A stretch of DNA of 64,000 nt from Babylonia areolata. Lineage: Eukaryota > Mollusca > Gastropoda > Neogastropoda > Buccinidae. Within the stretch, counting starts at the first letter, position 1; each line of letters begins with the position of its first letter. A model generated the notes under the pieces. The model was given only the letters and a program-made list of their open reading frames with translations, was not told the DNA's origin and did no database searches. Below, piece by piece: positions 24,601 to 37,641 of this stretch. The stretch lies in the NCBI RefSeq assembly GCF_041734735.1, contig NC_134895.1:18513025-18577024 (forward strand), in the 5' to 3' direction. The position numbers and the translations under genes were made by a program.

Positions 24601-27600
24601 CAAGCTTAGAGAAATAGGTATTCATTGATCACAGTTGAAAAAATACATTGCAAGTTATGCACTACGGATAGAAGTCCCAAAAGTACTGAAAATTGGCATT
24701 TATATGATTAGAAAGTGCTGAAGGGCATTTTATGGGGTAGGCATGTTTGCAATGTGTACTGCAAAAACATCAAAGATCACAGATTAAAAGGAAAAAAAGG
24801 TAAATTTGTGCCATTGGATATAATGCTGTGTATATTGTACAAAATGTCTACATGTTGATTCTTGACTGCTTTAAACCATGATGAATGCATTCTACGTGCT
24901 GTTTATTATTAATTGTGTTTCAGTCTGACAAGGTACAGAAAAGCAGTCTGTTGCCTGATCCTTCTGCAGCTAAACCTGTCATCTCAAACAATGCCTTAGT
25001 ACTCAGCTTGGTGAAGCAAAATCCTAATTGTGAGTACTCCTGTCTTGACCAATTCAGTTAATATTTTGATATAAAGTTATGTTGACACAAAGTTTATTTT
25101 GCCCAAATAGCAAGCATTGCAAGTAAGATTTTGTGAGAAAATTGTCACTTTGACAAACTGATAATGATTTTGTGATCCTGCAATTTATATTTAAAAGAAA
25201 AAATCAGATACTTGTTGACATAAGCCAACCTGTGAATTGTCATGTTTTGAACATTTTCATATCATGCATCTCCAGAAAGCTATGCTGACAATGAAAATGC
25301 TATGTTAAAGTTGCAAAAATCTGGCGTAAAATTGATGATGATAATGATGGAGGGTGGGGGGTTGACAGTGTCAATAAACACGTGAAAAGTGGCAAGGAGT
25401 CAGTATTCCTACCAAATTTCCTGATGGTTCCTGATGTTTGCATTTCTGGGCAAAGTATTGTTTCTTCTTCAAATCAACAGCAGACAGTGAAGAATAGTAG
25501 GCAAAGAGCCTTTCATATCTTGAAATTTATTTTTTGGTGTCATATACTGTACCATGTCAAACTGATGCAAACTAGGCCTATTGGTTTGCTCTGCTTGGCC
25601 AAATTTCGTGCGGCTAACAGCTATAAGCGCTGAATCATTCCTTTGGCCAAGGCTCTCCACGCCATCTTGTCAGGTTTACACTCTGTCTCGTCTTACGCTT
25701 TTTTTTGGCTATTAAGCGTATTCATTTGGCCTTATTTTGCTGCATGCGGCTTGTGTTTATTGTATTCTTACATTCTGTGTACTCGATTCGACTCGGCACC
25801 CTCGATTCGTTCGTTTTTTTCTGCCTCAAAGTCGATCCTGTCTTTCCTTTCTCTGTTGGGGGTCGGATTTTTGCTGGGTGCCTAAGCGCGGGTTCCATGC
25901 CTCGTGTGCCATACCACGAAGGCAGGGATCATGATGCTGGGACTGAGACTCGGCAAGAGACTCTCCCAGGCCCGGAGCTCATGATTCCTCCCGATACGGA
26001 CCGTCGTTAGACGCTGATCGCGGAGGCGACTTTCGTACCAGTCAAACGGTCATGAAGGGGACTGGGGGGAAAGAGGTACAAGCGTCGCCTCCCGACGTGT
26101 CCCAGTGCGAGGCAGGGAGAAGGGGGAATGGCAAGTCCTCTCCTGGCTGTGGGGACTCGCAGCTAGGCACGAACTCCCAAGGGGAGGCCACGCCTGGCCA
26201 TTACCCGGGTCCCCACTCGGAGACGGCCCTCATGGGCCCCATTGTTGTTCCCCCTCCTCCCTTCTCTGTCGACCCCCCTCCCCCACCTCCTTTTGCGGGG
26301 GGGGGGGGGGAGAAAAATTTGGTTCCCGGGGGGGGGGGGGGGGGGGGGGGGATCTCTACATTGCCCACCCCGGGCCAAGCCACCCCAGTCTCCCCACGGG
26401 AGGGGATTCGGGGCGCGTGGCAACCTGCCCTCTCCAGAGGGCACTGAGGTTACGCCGGTCCCAGAGCACTCAGCCATGGGATACGCAGATATGTCTGGGC
26501 GAGTGGTTCCTCGAGGTGACATCAGAGTGGTTAATCACCCCTCTTCGGACACAGGGGGTGCCCATAGCCCCACCTACTCTTCAGGTGGCACTCTTCACAG
26601 ACGCCTCCTCCCTGGGCTGGGGAGCCCACATGGACTCACTCCATGCAGCAGGGACTTGGTCCCCGGAGGAGCGCCTATGCCACATCAATGTTCTGGAACT
26701 GGAGGAAGTTCGCAGGGCTCTCCTGCACTTCATGGGGGAGGCCACTGGCAAGACCATCCGCTTGTTCACGGACAAGATGACGGTCGCATGTTATGTGAAC
26801 AAATGGGGGGGAGCGCACTCGGCAGACCTCTCCCTGCGGACCGAGGCTCTCCTCCGTTGGTGCCACAGCAAGGGCATTGCACTTTCAGCGAGACACTTAG
26901 CAGGAAAAGCCAACATCTTGGCAGATGCTCTCAGCAGGTCCAAGAGTGTCTTACGCACAGAGTGCACCCTGGACAAGGACAGCCTTCAGGGGGTGTGGGA
27001 ACAGTGGTTTCCACCGATGGTGGACCTTGTTCAACAAGAGACTTCCCACTTATGTCTCTTCAGTTGCCGACCCACAGGCGTGGGCAGTGGATGCTCTCTC
27101 TCTAGACTGGAGCAGTCTGATTGCCTCCATGTTTCCTTCCTTTCCAATTCTGTCCAAGGTGATACGGAAAGACAGATTGGAACGCCCGCAGCTGATCCTC
27201 ATTGCGCCGAAATGGCCAGCCCAGACCTGGTTTCCGGACCTTCAGTCTCTGACACATGTTTCCACCCCTGGAACATGAAACCAAATCTCATCTGCTGAGG
27301 CAGCCTCGCTCGGGCATTCCTCATTCCAATCCTCAACTGCTCCACCTGCACGCATGGCTGCTGTGCGGTCGGAACTGTCAGCATCACCATTGAAGTCCTC
27401 GACCCCTCGGTCGGCCTCTGTGTCGGCTGCGCTGACCCAGAGGTGTGCCTCCTCTGACCTCCCCTCCATAGTCACCAGAGCAAGGAGGCAGGGAACGGAG
27501 ACTTTGTATGACTTTCGCTGGAAGAAGTGGTTGCGGTGGTGTACAGCTCAGGGCATTCCCCCTACGAACCCTACGAGCATGCAGCTGGCCAACTTTCTGG

Positions 27601-30600
27601 CTCACTGCTCCTTGGTTCTCATCCTGTCTGCTAGTTCTGTGCGAGGGTACAGGTCTGCCATCTGTACCACAATTCAAACAGTTAGGTGGTCCCGCCTTTG
27701 AAGCGGATTTCCTGCTCAGAGAGGTGGCTAGGGGTGCCCCTCTGAAGGAAGCTAGAAACCCCAGAAGAGTGCCCCTCTGGGACTTGTTCCTGGTGCTGGA
27801 TTTCATTCGAAAACAGCCCTTCAAGCCATTGGGGACTATTCCTTTTGACATCCTCACCCTCAAGACCACTTTTCTTCTGTGGCTGGCCACAGGCCGTCGT
27901 AGAAGTGAGCTGCATGGTCTTAGTGGAATGCCACAAGATTTGGCCTTCCACAGAGATGGTTCCATCACTATTCGTTTCCTTCCAGAGTTTCTGGCTAAGA
28001 ACCAAGACCCTGAGGTTCCTTCCCCCTCTCTGAGGGTCAGACCTTTGTCTGATATTCTTGCCCAAGATGATGAGGATAGGCATCTCTGCCCTGTTCGGTG
28101 TCTCAAATATTATTGGGATAGGTCTTGCCATAGGCGTTCTTCTCAGAGGCGTCTGCTCATCTCCCTCAATGAGAATTACAAGAAAGACATCGCTGCAGGC
28201 ACCATTTCCCGCTGGGTTTCCTAAGTCATTCGTAGAGCCTACTCTCATGCACACAGGGATATCAGCTGTCTTCATCCCAGAGCACACGAAGTGCGGGCCA
28301 TAGCCACTTCGGCTGCTTTCCAGCACTCAGTGCCAACGCAGCATGTCTTGGAGGCAGCCTTCTGGTGGTCTGAGAATCCCTTCATCAACTTCTACCTCAG
28401 GAATTTCCATATGACCAGGGCTGACGGTTCCAAGGGGATTTCCTTTGTCGCGGCTTACACTGCCGTCTCAGTTACAAGGGCTCCCCATACGAACCAGTAG
28501 GCGTTGCCCTCCTCCATTTGCTTTAAATTCTGCATCAGTTTGACATGGTACAGTATATGACACCAAAAGGAGGAGTTTGTATTATACTCCATGTTTGGTG
28601 TTACATATACTTACCATGTCAAACTCGAATGCCCGCCCGTCCGTCCCCGCGTCTCCACCGTGGTTCTCATGGGGCATTTTCTTCAATGGCCACGGAATGA
28701 TTCAGCGCTTATAGCTTTTAGAGGCGTTTGATTGGCTGAGAGCGGGCGGGCCCGTCTTTTCACTGTTAGCCGCGCAAAATTTGGCCAAGCGGAGCAAACC
28801 AATAGGCCTAGTTTGCATCAGTTTGACATGGTAAGTATATGTAACACCAAACATGGAGTATAATACAAACTCTTCCTGTTTGTTCTCCCTGATGCTTGCA
28901 TTGTCATCTGTTGCCACCTGGCAGTTTGTCTGAACGTTAGTCCTGTTACTAGGTAGCGGCAGCCCCCATGGTCGATGCCTGGAAACCTATGAACGCCTAA
29001 AAAATTGACTAATTTTGAAATGCATTTTCTCAAATTTGATTTCATTTTGTGAAAAACTATCCAACTGAAATATTTAATCATCATCCATATTTTTAATTTT
29101 TATTGTGTTTGCTTTATGCAATGCGTGAATGAGTTCGCAGATGGAAGAAAAAGAAGTGTACTGTAACGCGAAATAGCGATCCTTGTTCAATGGCGGCTGG
29201 CGTCTTTCTGAGCGCGACACAGTTAGTTTCCACCACATAGTCGAAAAAATCGTATCCGTTGTTTTCCATTCATTGGTTACTGTTTGAAAAACTGGGAGCC
29301 GTGAAAGGCGAAACTTCAAGGAGAACTTTCATGTGTTTTTTTTTCTTTTCCAATCCTTGGGTGAAGTAGGGTAGTTAGATCTGAGCGCAAAGTTACGGGA
29401 ATTTTTCGGCTATCTTTCAACGCCTCGCGCAGTTCGAAAAAGAAATCTGACCCTACGTGACACTGTATTAGCGGTAAAGAGCATTTTCTGCTGATTTCAA
29501 TGTATCCGAAACTAATAATTTTGATCCATGAGCAATTTGCTCAAGCGATTCAAAAGCAGGTACCCCTCTTCGTCAGTTGCGTTGGCCCAATCAACATTCG
29601 ACACAGGAGAGCGGCACTTCATCTAACACAAAAATGGCATTGTTTCTCCAGAAAATCTTAAGTTTCATCGGTAAGTTTTATATTATTTTTGAAAACGAAT
29701 GTCTTTAGCACTTTCGTGCACAATATTGAGCTGAAATTCTTTGAATCAGGATTTTGATCAATGTCAGTAACTGAGCAGCTTGGATCTATTTCATAAGTTT
29801 TCGTAACGTGACACCGTGTTTCAATCGGAACACGATTTTTTTCTCAGTAAAACACACAAAAACTATTGATACAGAATGAAAAATGGACATGTTAAAATGG
29901 AGCCCATGAATTCCAGTTACTAATATTTGATTGATTTTTGCTTTAGTAAGCAAAATATTACCTGGGTCTAAAACCGGAAGTGCTCGGGACAGCATTAGCG
30001 TCGTCTGCTACAGACTCGGTGAGTAGTTAAATAAGTGAGTAAAAAATTGTAGTGTGGTTTCTTTTTCCATAAAATGAGCATTTCATTCAACATCACACAA
30101 AAGTCTGATATTCTAGTTGCATTCTGCTTCGATAGCTGTGAAACTTTATATTAATATATACAGACAGATAGATACTATGCTCTCACATTCCAAAAAGAAC
30201 AAGAACACCAATTCATACTAACCCCCTGCTCCCCCCCCCCACCTCCCCCTCTCTCATCTGCAAACTTCACTTTAATAATTTGCTGAGAGTTGTATAGTCA
30301 TTCCCCTCACTTGTCTCTTGAGTATCTCCCACCAATGGTAAGGAGAGGGGAGGGGGTTGTCATTGGTTGTGGCAAACTTGGCACTGAGCCAAATCACTGA
30401 CCACTTGCTCTGGCTTAGCATCCCTGACTGCTGACAGTGATATAACCCACCACCTCCTCCCTCCAGTCATCCCCTTCCCCATTTCTTTTCTGTCAGTTGG
30501 AATAGGTGTGTGTGTGAGAGAGAGAGAGAGCAAGTTTGCATTTGCACATGTATGCTTGTGAGTATGTGTATGTATGTCTGAGTATGAAAAAAGTGTAATG

Positions 30601-33600
30601 TGAAGAGATATATGATTAATTTGAACAGTGCAGTCAACATCCTGTTTATTTAAAACAAAAACCACCAATTTTTAACAAACTAAAATGAGTAAAAAGAAAA
30701 TCAGTACAATAATACCCATAGCCTAAGCTGCGCATCAGGTTCAGTCAAACTATATAACACTATATGGGATCCAGCAATTAAGAGCATAATGTGTGTGTGT
30801 GTGTGTGTGTGTTCATGTAACCCATGATATGCTGTGCATCTTGACTGCATGAAACAGGAAACAAAGGGATAATTCATGAAATGATAAAATGAAAAATACT
30901 ATGCACATATTGTGAATGAAATATTCACTTTGATATATATATATATCTAAGACATGCATTCTCACATACACGCACAAAGGTGAGTACGCAAAATATATAT
31001 CAAAGAATAAGATACTAAGTATGATGTGCATATTAACAATAAAATATTCAATATTTAGTAATGATATATACCTAAGACATTTAGTAATACATTCATCTCA
31101 ATCATGAAATGTAGTACCCTGAAGTGGAAATATTTGTGTAAATAATCGCATGCAACAAAGACATAAGTTGAACAGTACATGTAGATGGCAAAGCTCTTGT
31201 CAGCAACTGGAAAGGACAGACCCCCAAAACTTCAGCCTCAGTTGTCAAAGCATAAGTTGTTGCTGCAATTTGAGTTATTGTGTGAAAGGTAAATGCAGCC
31301 AAATAGTTAAGTGCAGTGAATTTTGTGTTGCTGTTGAATGAATACTTACCTGTTACGATGCCATTTTATAATTCTGTTATCAGTGTTTTCCTCCAACTCA
31401 AAACACACCGAAATTGACAAAATCCTAAACATATATTAAACTGAGAGCTCTGTTTTTGGTTGTATGTTTTAAATTGAATATAACATTTGTTCTTTCTTAT
31501 GAACTGATCTGTGTATCTAACATGTTGCAGAAATGGCTGCTCATGGCAGGGCATGCAAGACCTATTCAGTGATCCAAAAAGGCCAGTATGAACAGCTCAG
31601 GTAGCGAGCAGCATGTTATTGCTGATGCCAGGAAACCTGTGAGTGCCAAAAAAGATTTTTTGGTGTGCATTTTCTCTCTTGTGAATCGAATGCCATTTTG
31701 TGAAGAAATAAAGATGCATTTTCCACCTTTTATTTCTTATTTATTATGGTTCTTCTACAATGAAATGCATGACTGGGTTCATGGATGGAAGAAAAAGCTA
31801 GAGAGCTGAAAGAAAATAGATTCATATATCTGTCATTTTTGTTGGCAACTTAAGTAATATTTGCTCCCTCCTGGGAACCTTTGTCGTGGAATGTCCCATC
31901 AACCTACCCATTCTGTATAATGCTCTCAAGTTGCATTTGTTTAAAAATTTGCAGTAATTTTGCAGAAGCTGATCAGCCAAGACCACTGGCAACTTATTGT
32001 GGCTGTAACAATATTTTTTCAAAAACAAAAATTTTGAAGAAGTCTCATCTACAACATGCACCCTTATTTATGAGAAAATCGGGTATTATTCCTTTTCTGC
32101 CAACTTTAGATGGAAGTTTTAAGGTTGATTTTAATTTATTTTGAAAGCTGACATTTCACTTAATACACACACAAAATTTCCTGGTCCTACTTGTGACATT
32201 TACTGAAATATTCATCTTTGCAGCATGCTACGGAATATCTTAGAACCAATCAAGATATCCACTTACTCTTTTTTTTGTTTTTCTTATATTGTCATGTTGT
32301 TTGCCAAAAATCACATTTCAGTCATTGTAATGAATATTTAAATTTTCACTGCCGCCACCTACTATTACAGCTTGTGTAATTGCATCAAAAGGCAAACAGA
32401 CCATTTACTGCCAGATGACTAGTAACTGACAGGAAAGGTTCATGGTCACGTAGCCCAAATATGTAAAATTGGGGTAATCACTTGACTGGATATGCTGATA
32501 AAAGTAAACTGAGCTTGTTTTGATTGAAGGAATGCATGGAAATATTGACACAAGTAATTTACTTAGTATGGATTGTGTACAGCTTTGTAGCATTTAATTT
32601 TGGTCAGATTGTAGAATAAAGTCCAAAAAAATGACTTGGCAATGAAAATGTTTTCAGTGATTGAGGACTTCACCAAAGTGTTGGCTGAGTTTCATCAGGC
32701 CTATGTGAATCACATGATGTCTCCCGGCAACAAGCCAGGTAATTTTCTTTTTCTCTTGTTTTCTTTTCTGTATCTTTCTCTGTTTTCTGTCTCAGAAATA
32801 TTCAGTGTGGGGATAACAGATTATTTTACTCTGAATTTATGAACATTTAATTAAAACCAGACCGTCAGTTTTGCCAAATAGTTTTTCTTGTGGATTTTTC
32901 TGAGATTCATTGAAACTTGAGCTTTGATATATTTTATTTTTTTAATGCAGGTCTTTTTTTTTAATATATATTTTTTTAACTAATCTAAATTGATGTAATT
33001 GTTGCATAACTGTTATTGTTAAACAGATACATTTCGATATATTCTGACTCTGAGGATGCCAAACATTGAATATAAATGATTTATGATTGCCATGATAAAC
33101 TCCACTTTGAATGTTGACTGAGAAGGAATGTAAGAAGATACTGGATTGCCATGATAAACTCCACTTTGAATGTTGACTGAGAAGGAATGTGAGAAGATAC
33201 TGTCATCCATTGCAAGCGAAAAATATACTGCTTTAAGACAAAAGTACATAGAGGGAGGAAAAAGAAATTATGAGGAGAATGGGGGGAAGATGAACTGATT
33301 GTTAGGCTTCAGCTTTCAAGAGAAGGAAAGGTCGACATATTGTAATGGCATACACATTAGGAATTGATAGTCATGATAAAAGTTCTGAATCAGCACCTGC
33401 AGAGTTCATCTCTCATCACTGGTTAGCTCTTCCATTATTCATTTTGACATGGCTACAGGCCTATGTCATTCACATTTTTTCTTATTCTTTCTCTCCCTCT
33501 CTCTTTGATTGATGTGCTGTGAGTATGTTCATCAGTTTACCATTGTGTAGAACTTTGACTTGTCAGGTTATGCTTCATGTTTATCAGCTCACCATTGAAT

Positions 33601-36600
33601 AGAAATTTACCAGTGTTAAAGTGACATGTTTTAGTTGTATTGTGCTCATCAGTATGTATTTACATGTTGTATCATTGATTACGGCTATGATTTGAGAATG
33701 AAAAATGAAACCTGCTGTTGTATTCCTATATTAATTGAGAATGAAAAGTCATCAAATATGACCAAAGGCTTTTTTTTTTTTTGACAGGGTCTGTTTCTTT
33801 TCATGTCTTTTTACTGTTGATGATTGTGGGTTTGTAGCAGAAAATGGTTTGTTTATATAGTGACAGTTCTATTCATGTTTGTCATGGTACTAAATAAGAA
33901 TGCATATATTCTGCTCATGGGAGTTTCCATACCATGCAAACAATTTTTGAAAATTGTCATTTGAAAGTGGTAGCTCCACAATCTTTATTAGGTGATGGAT
34001 GATAACAGCAGGTTTTGTTTAATAACACAGCTTGCTGAGCAGAATTTTTGCTTTTCATTTTGTACTGGAGCTACCAGCCATTACACTTTGAATTTTATGT
34101 CCTGATGGTTTTTATTATAATCTTTTAGTGGATACTTAATCTTATTTTTGAATTATTGCACTTAAAAATCAAGCATGTTTAACTCTTTCTTTGAATTGTT
34201 GCAAGACAGTATAATATCATTATCAACCGAATCTTTGCATCAGCTAAATGGCTGCCAACCAACATTAATATGAAACTATAATAATGTAATCCATGGGTTA
34301 AATCTGTTATGTCTCTGGTGTTTTTTTATTTGTTTAAATTTTACAGTCTGGTTCCAAAATGGCTGTTGTTCATGTTTAGGTGTTGCCTTCTTTTCAAGTT
34401 GGGTCTGTTGCACTTGGTTATTAAATTACTTTTTTTTTGTTTTTTGTTTTTTTGCTGTGATCATGACTTGTAATTATTGCGGATAACTTAACATTGCATT
34501 TGAATATATGTGAGGGTTGGTAGCTTTGTAATTCAGATAGACATTGTTACAGATTGTATTTTTCTATTGTTTCATGTTCAGTACAGCATGTGATCCTGAT
34601 CATGTTGATTTGTTGACTTTTCAGGCGGAGGACAGTTTCTAAGATAGAATGATGAAAGTGCTTTCTTCAACCTAAAGAGGAGTAAAACTGGTATTTGTCT
34701 ACGACAGCCTGCACTGAACACACCACCCACTCACCCGCCAATCACATACATCTACACGTTAAGATCCTCAGGCATAGTATATTGGCTCAGCCGCATACAC
34801 TTACACAGAAAGAGAACAGAACATCACACTTTGTCAACATACATTGTGGGCACTTCTTGCCATGCCCACCTTTGGGCTGCTTTTCTGTCTGTCACTGTCC
34901 CTTTCTTTCTGTTCATTCCTGCTGGTATGCCACTCTCTGCCTTTTCTTTCTCATCAACATTGGCAGAAGATCAACAAAATTTCAGTATCTTTTCATGCAA
35001 GCATACATGTTTTTATCTGTCCTCACTGTCCAGTTTCTTTTAAAGCTCTGTATGTACTTGAATTCTGTTTTCACTTCTTTCTTTTACACTTCATTCTTTG
35101 TTTTCTTCTTTTTTTCTTTTTTCTTTAATTTTTATTATTATTATTAATCATCTATGATTTTGGTGGTGTTATTTTTGTGGCCTTGCTTCCTCAATCTTGA
35201 GTATTTCATAATCTGAATTACGTTCTTTGTGGTGTGTATTTTGGATAACATGCTATTTTGTGTGTCAGAGGGAGTTGGGAATAAATAGATTCAGAAATTT
35301 GTTATGAATCTGCAATAAATGATTGGAAATTGTTAGAAATCTGCAATAAATGAGTGAAAATATCTGAGTTGAATTAGCCAGTAATTGAAATAAGAAAATG
35401 TAAATGCTTTTGCTTTGAAACTTGTGTAAAAATCAGCAACACAGTCTGCAGCAATAATTCAAAAAGTGGACTGCTTCCAGGTCCCAGCCCTGTTTTTTTT
35501 TCCATCTCTTATAATATTCACAATTCTCACTACCATCAGCCCACTGCCCCTGAAAAGAACAAGGCATGTGTTTTCTAACAGTTTAAATTATGCATGGAAC
35601 CGGATCAAATGTTAGTTGAAAATGTTTGGTTCTGATTTGAATTGTCAAGGAAACAAGTGGAGATAAATTGGAAAATGTTAGGTTCTGGTTTGTTTGTCAA
35701 AGAAACAAGCTAGTGGGAGAAGGAGGGGTTTTTGGAGCCACAGCCTTTTTATAGCATTGGTTTACTTCACTGTACTTTCATTGAAAATGAAATAGTTTCA
35801 GCTTCATACTGTGGGGGGAAGGATTTTCTTTCAAGTGTCTTGCATGCCTGTTGTGTGTGCTTTCTTGTTTGTTGGATTTTTGTATTCATCACTTCCATAT
35901 TCTTTCAATATCCATTCTCTTTATCATGCCCTACCTCTCTGTCTTCTTCCCCATCTCTCTCCCTCTCTTCTCAACTCTTTCTCTTCATTTCTTTATTTTT
36001 CTCTTTTGTCTTCTTTTTTATTTTTCTCAGACGCTCACAAGGCACACATAACTAACTTTTTAACAAATGTCTACAAACTGCAAACCAACCAACCAAATTA
36101 CGTCTTTCTAGTAAAATTTGATGCGAACCAGCAAATAAGACGTGCAGTTTGGCAGACAAGCAGACAAACTAACTGGATTACATTGAACACATATATATTT
36201 GTATTCACCCAATGCATGCGTTCAGAAGCACCTGATAATGCTAATAATTGCTTGCAAATACCCATTGTTGGCATACAAGCATAGATAAACCAACAGTAAA
36301 GACATTGCAGATTGAAAATATGCACACATTGCCTCATTGGACAACTTCAGTGACATGCAAACTGATTTCATGATCAACAGGAAGTAGCTACACACATACA
36401 CAAACACAACAGATTACCAGTAATACCACAGAAAAACAAGGCATTCCATTTGGCGTGGAGGCCATGATCAAAAATATATTTTTTCAGTGAGATTCATGCA
36501 TAATAAATCATGCAGGCACATGGCATTTAACCTACAGACTGGTCAGCCAAATCACATCAAGCCTTGGCTAACATGAAAATTGGACATCCACGCCGACACT

Positions 36601-37608
36601 TCCAGTTGATACTTACTTCAGTCTTTTGCCAGTCTAGGTAGGTACCATGGTGCTACAGTAAAATGAAAAGTTAAGAAGCTAACAGCATTGTTTCATTGTG
36701 CAGGTTTGTTGGGCCCTGCTCCAACACTCCCTATGAGTCCTATGATGAACCCCCATCTGCAGATGGGGTTGATGATCATGCTGGTGATTCATATCCATAC
36801 GGAGAAGAAAGAGCCAGTGAGTAATCCCATTGGTTTGTGTTTTGTGTCAGTCAGTAGAAATGTTTCAGCTTGACTAATGTGTTACTTCAAGTTTCTGGTA
36901 TGGGTTAAGCAGTCTCCCCCACCAAACCCCCCTCCCCACCTCTTTCCTGTCTCTTCTCTTTGTCTCTCTAATTTTACACATATGGTGCTGAGATATGGGG
37001 ACTTGACAGAGCAGCATTTAATTGTGAAAAGGTTAATTTATTTGCATTAAAAAGATACTTGGGTATAGAAACATGAAAACCTAATGATTTTGTATATGGA
37101 GAAACGAACAGGTATCCTATTTATATAAATTCAGTTATGAAGTGCATTAAATACTGGCTAAAATTAGTAAGAATGCATGAGTGAAGATTACAATCAATCA
37201 ATCAAATCAAAAACACTTTATTAATCCACATGGAAATTAAGTTGTGCAATCACAGGCTCATTGTAAACACTGGCATAAAATCATGCGCAACATAAGAAGA
37301 GATTAAAACTAGTCAAATGAGAATTCCCAATTGCTGACGATATACTAACCCCCCCACCCCCCACACACACATACTCATGTTAAGACAATAGGGTATTGCA
37401 CAACAATATTAACAAATGAAAACATCCAACAAAAAAAGGGTATAAGATTACTAAAAATGACATGCGCGCACGCACGCACACACACCCACACACACATGCA
37501 CACACACGCGCACACACACACACACACACACGTTAAGACCATAAGGTATTGTACAACAATACATAAATAAAAACATCAAGGGAATAAATCGTATATATAA
37601 GTAAAATG

Positions 37609-37641
<33 letters not shown>

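Larger units (their letters stand above)
25533..28876 (+). mobile_element. DIRS-like retrotransposon, family A, copy 2 (shortened)
   Basis: A 3.3-kb member of the same family as 1-5190, inside RAVER intron 6 in the sense orientation. Parts: left inverted terminal repeat (25533-25655), leader (to about 26420), RNase H stretch (about 26430-27300), recombinase stretch (27354-28500), internal complementary region (28533-28626), right inverted terminal repeat (about 28690-28876). Gag and most of the RT are absent. It is very close to copy 1 over the shared parts, so insertion is recent, and no target duplication is apparent, as usual for DIRS. Broken; it would depend on other copies. Confidence 0.9.

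Noticed and set aside
35732-36284. Overlapping frames up to 157 codons in intron 7.
   Set aside because: Pyrimidine-rich DNA giving Phe/Ser/Leu translations; no exon signals that fit the gene.
36704-36820. A second open frame in RAVER exon 8 with an acidic, well-mixed composition that looks protein-like.
   Set aside because: It does not match the phase of exon 7 or exon 9, whereas the chosen frame gives the PRI motif GLLGPAP.
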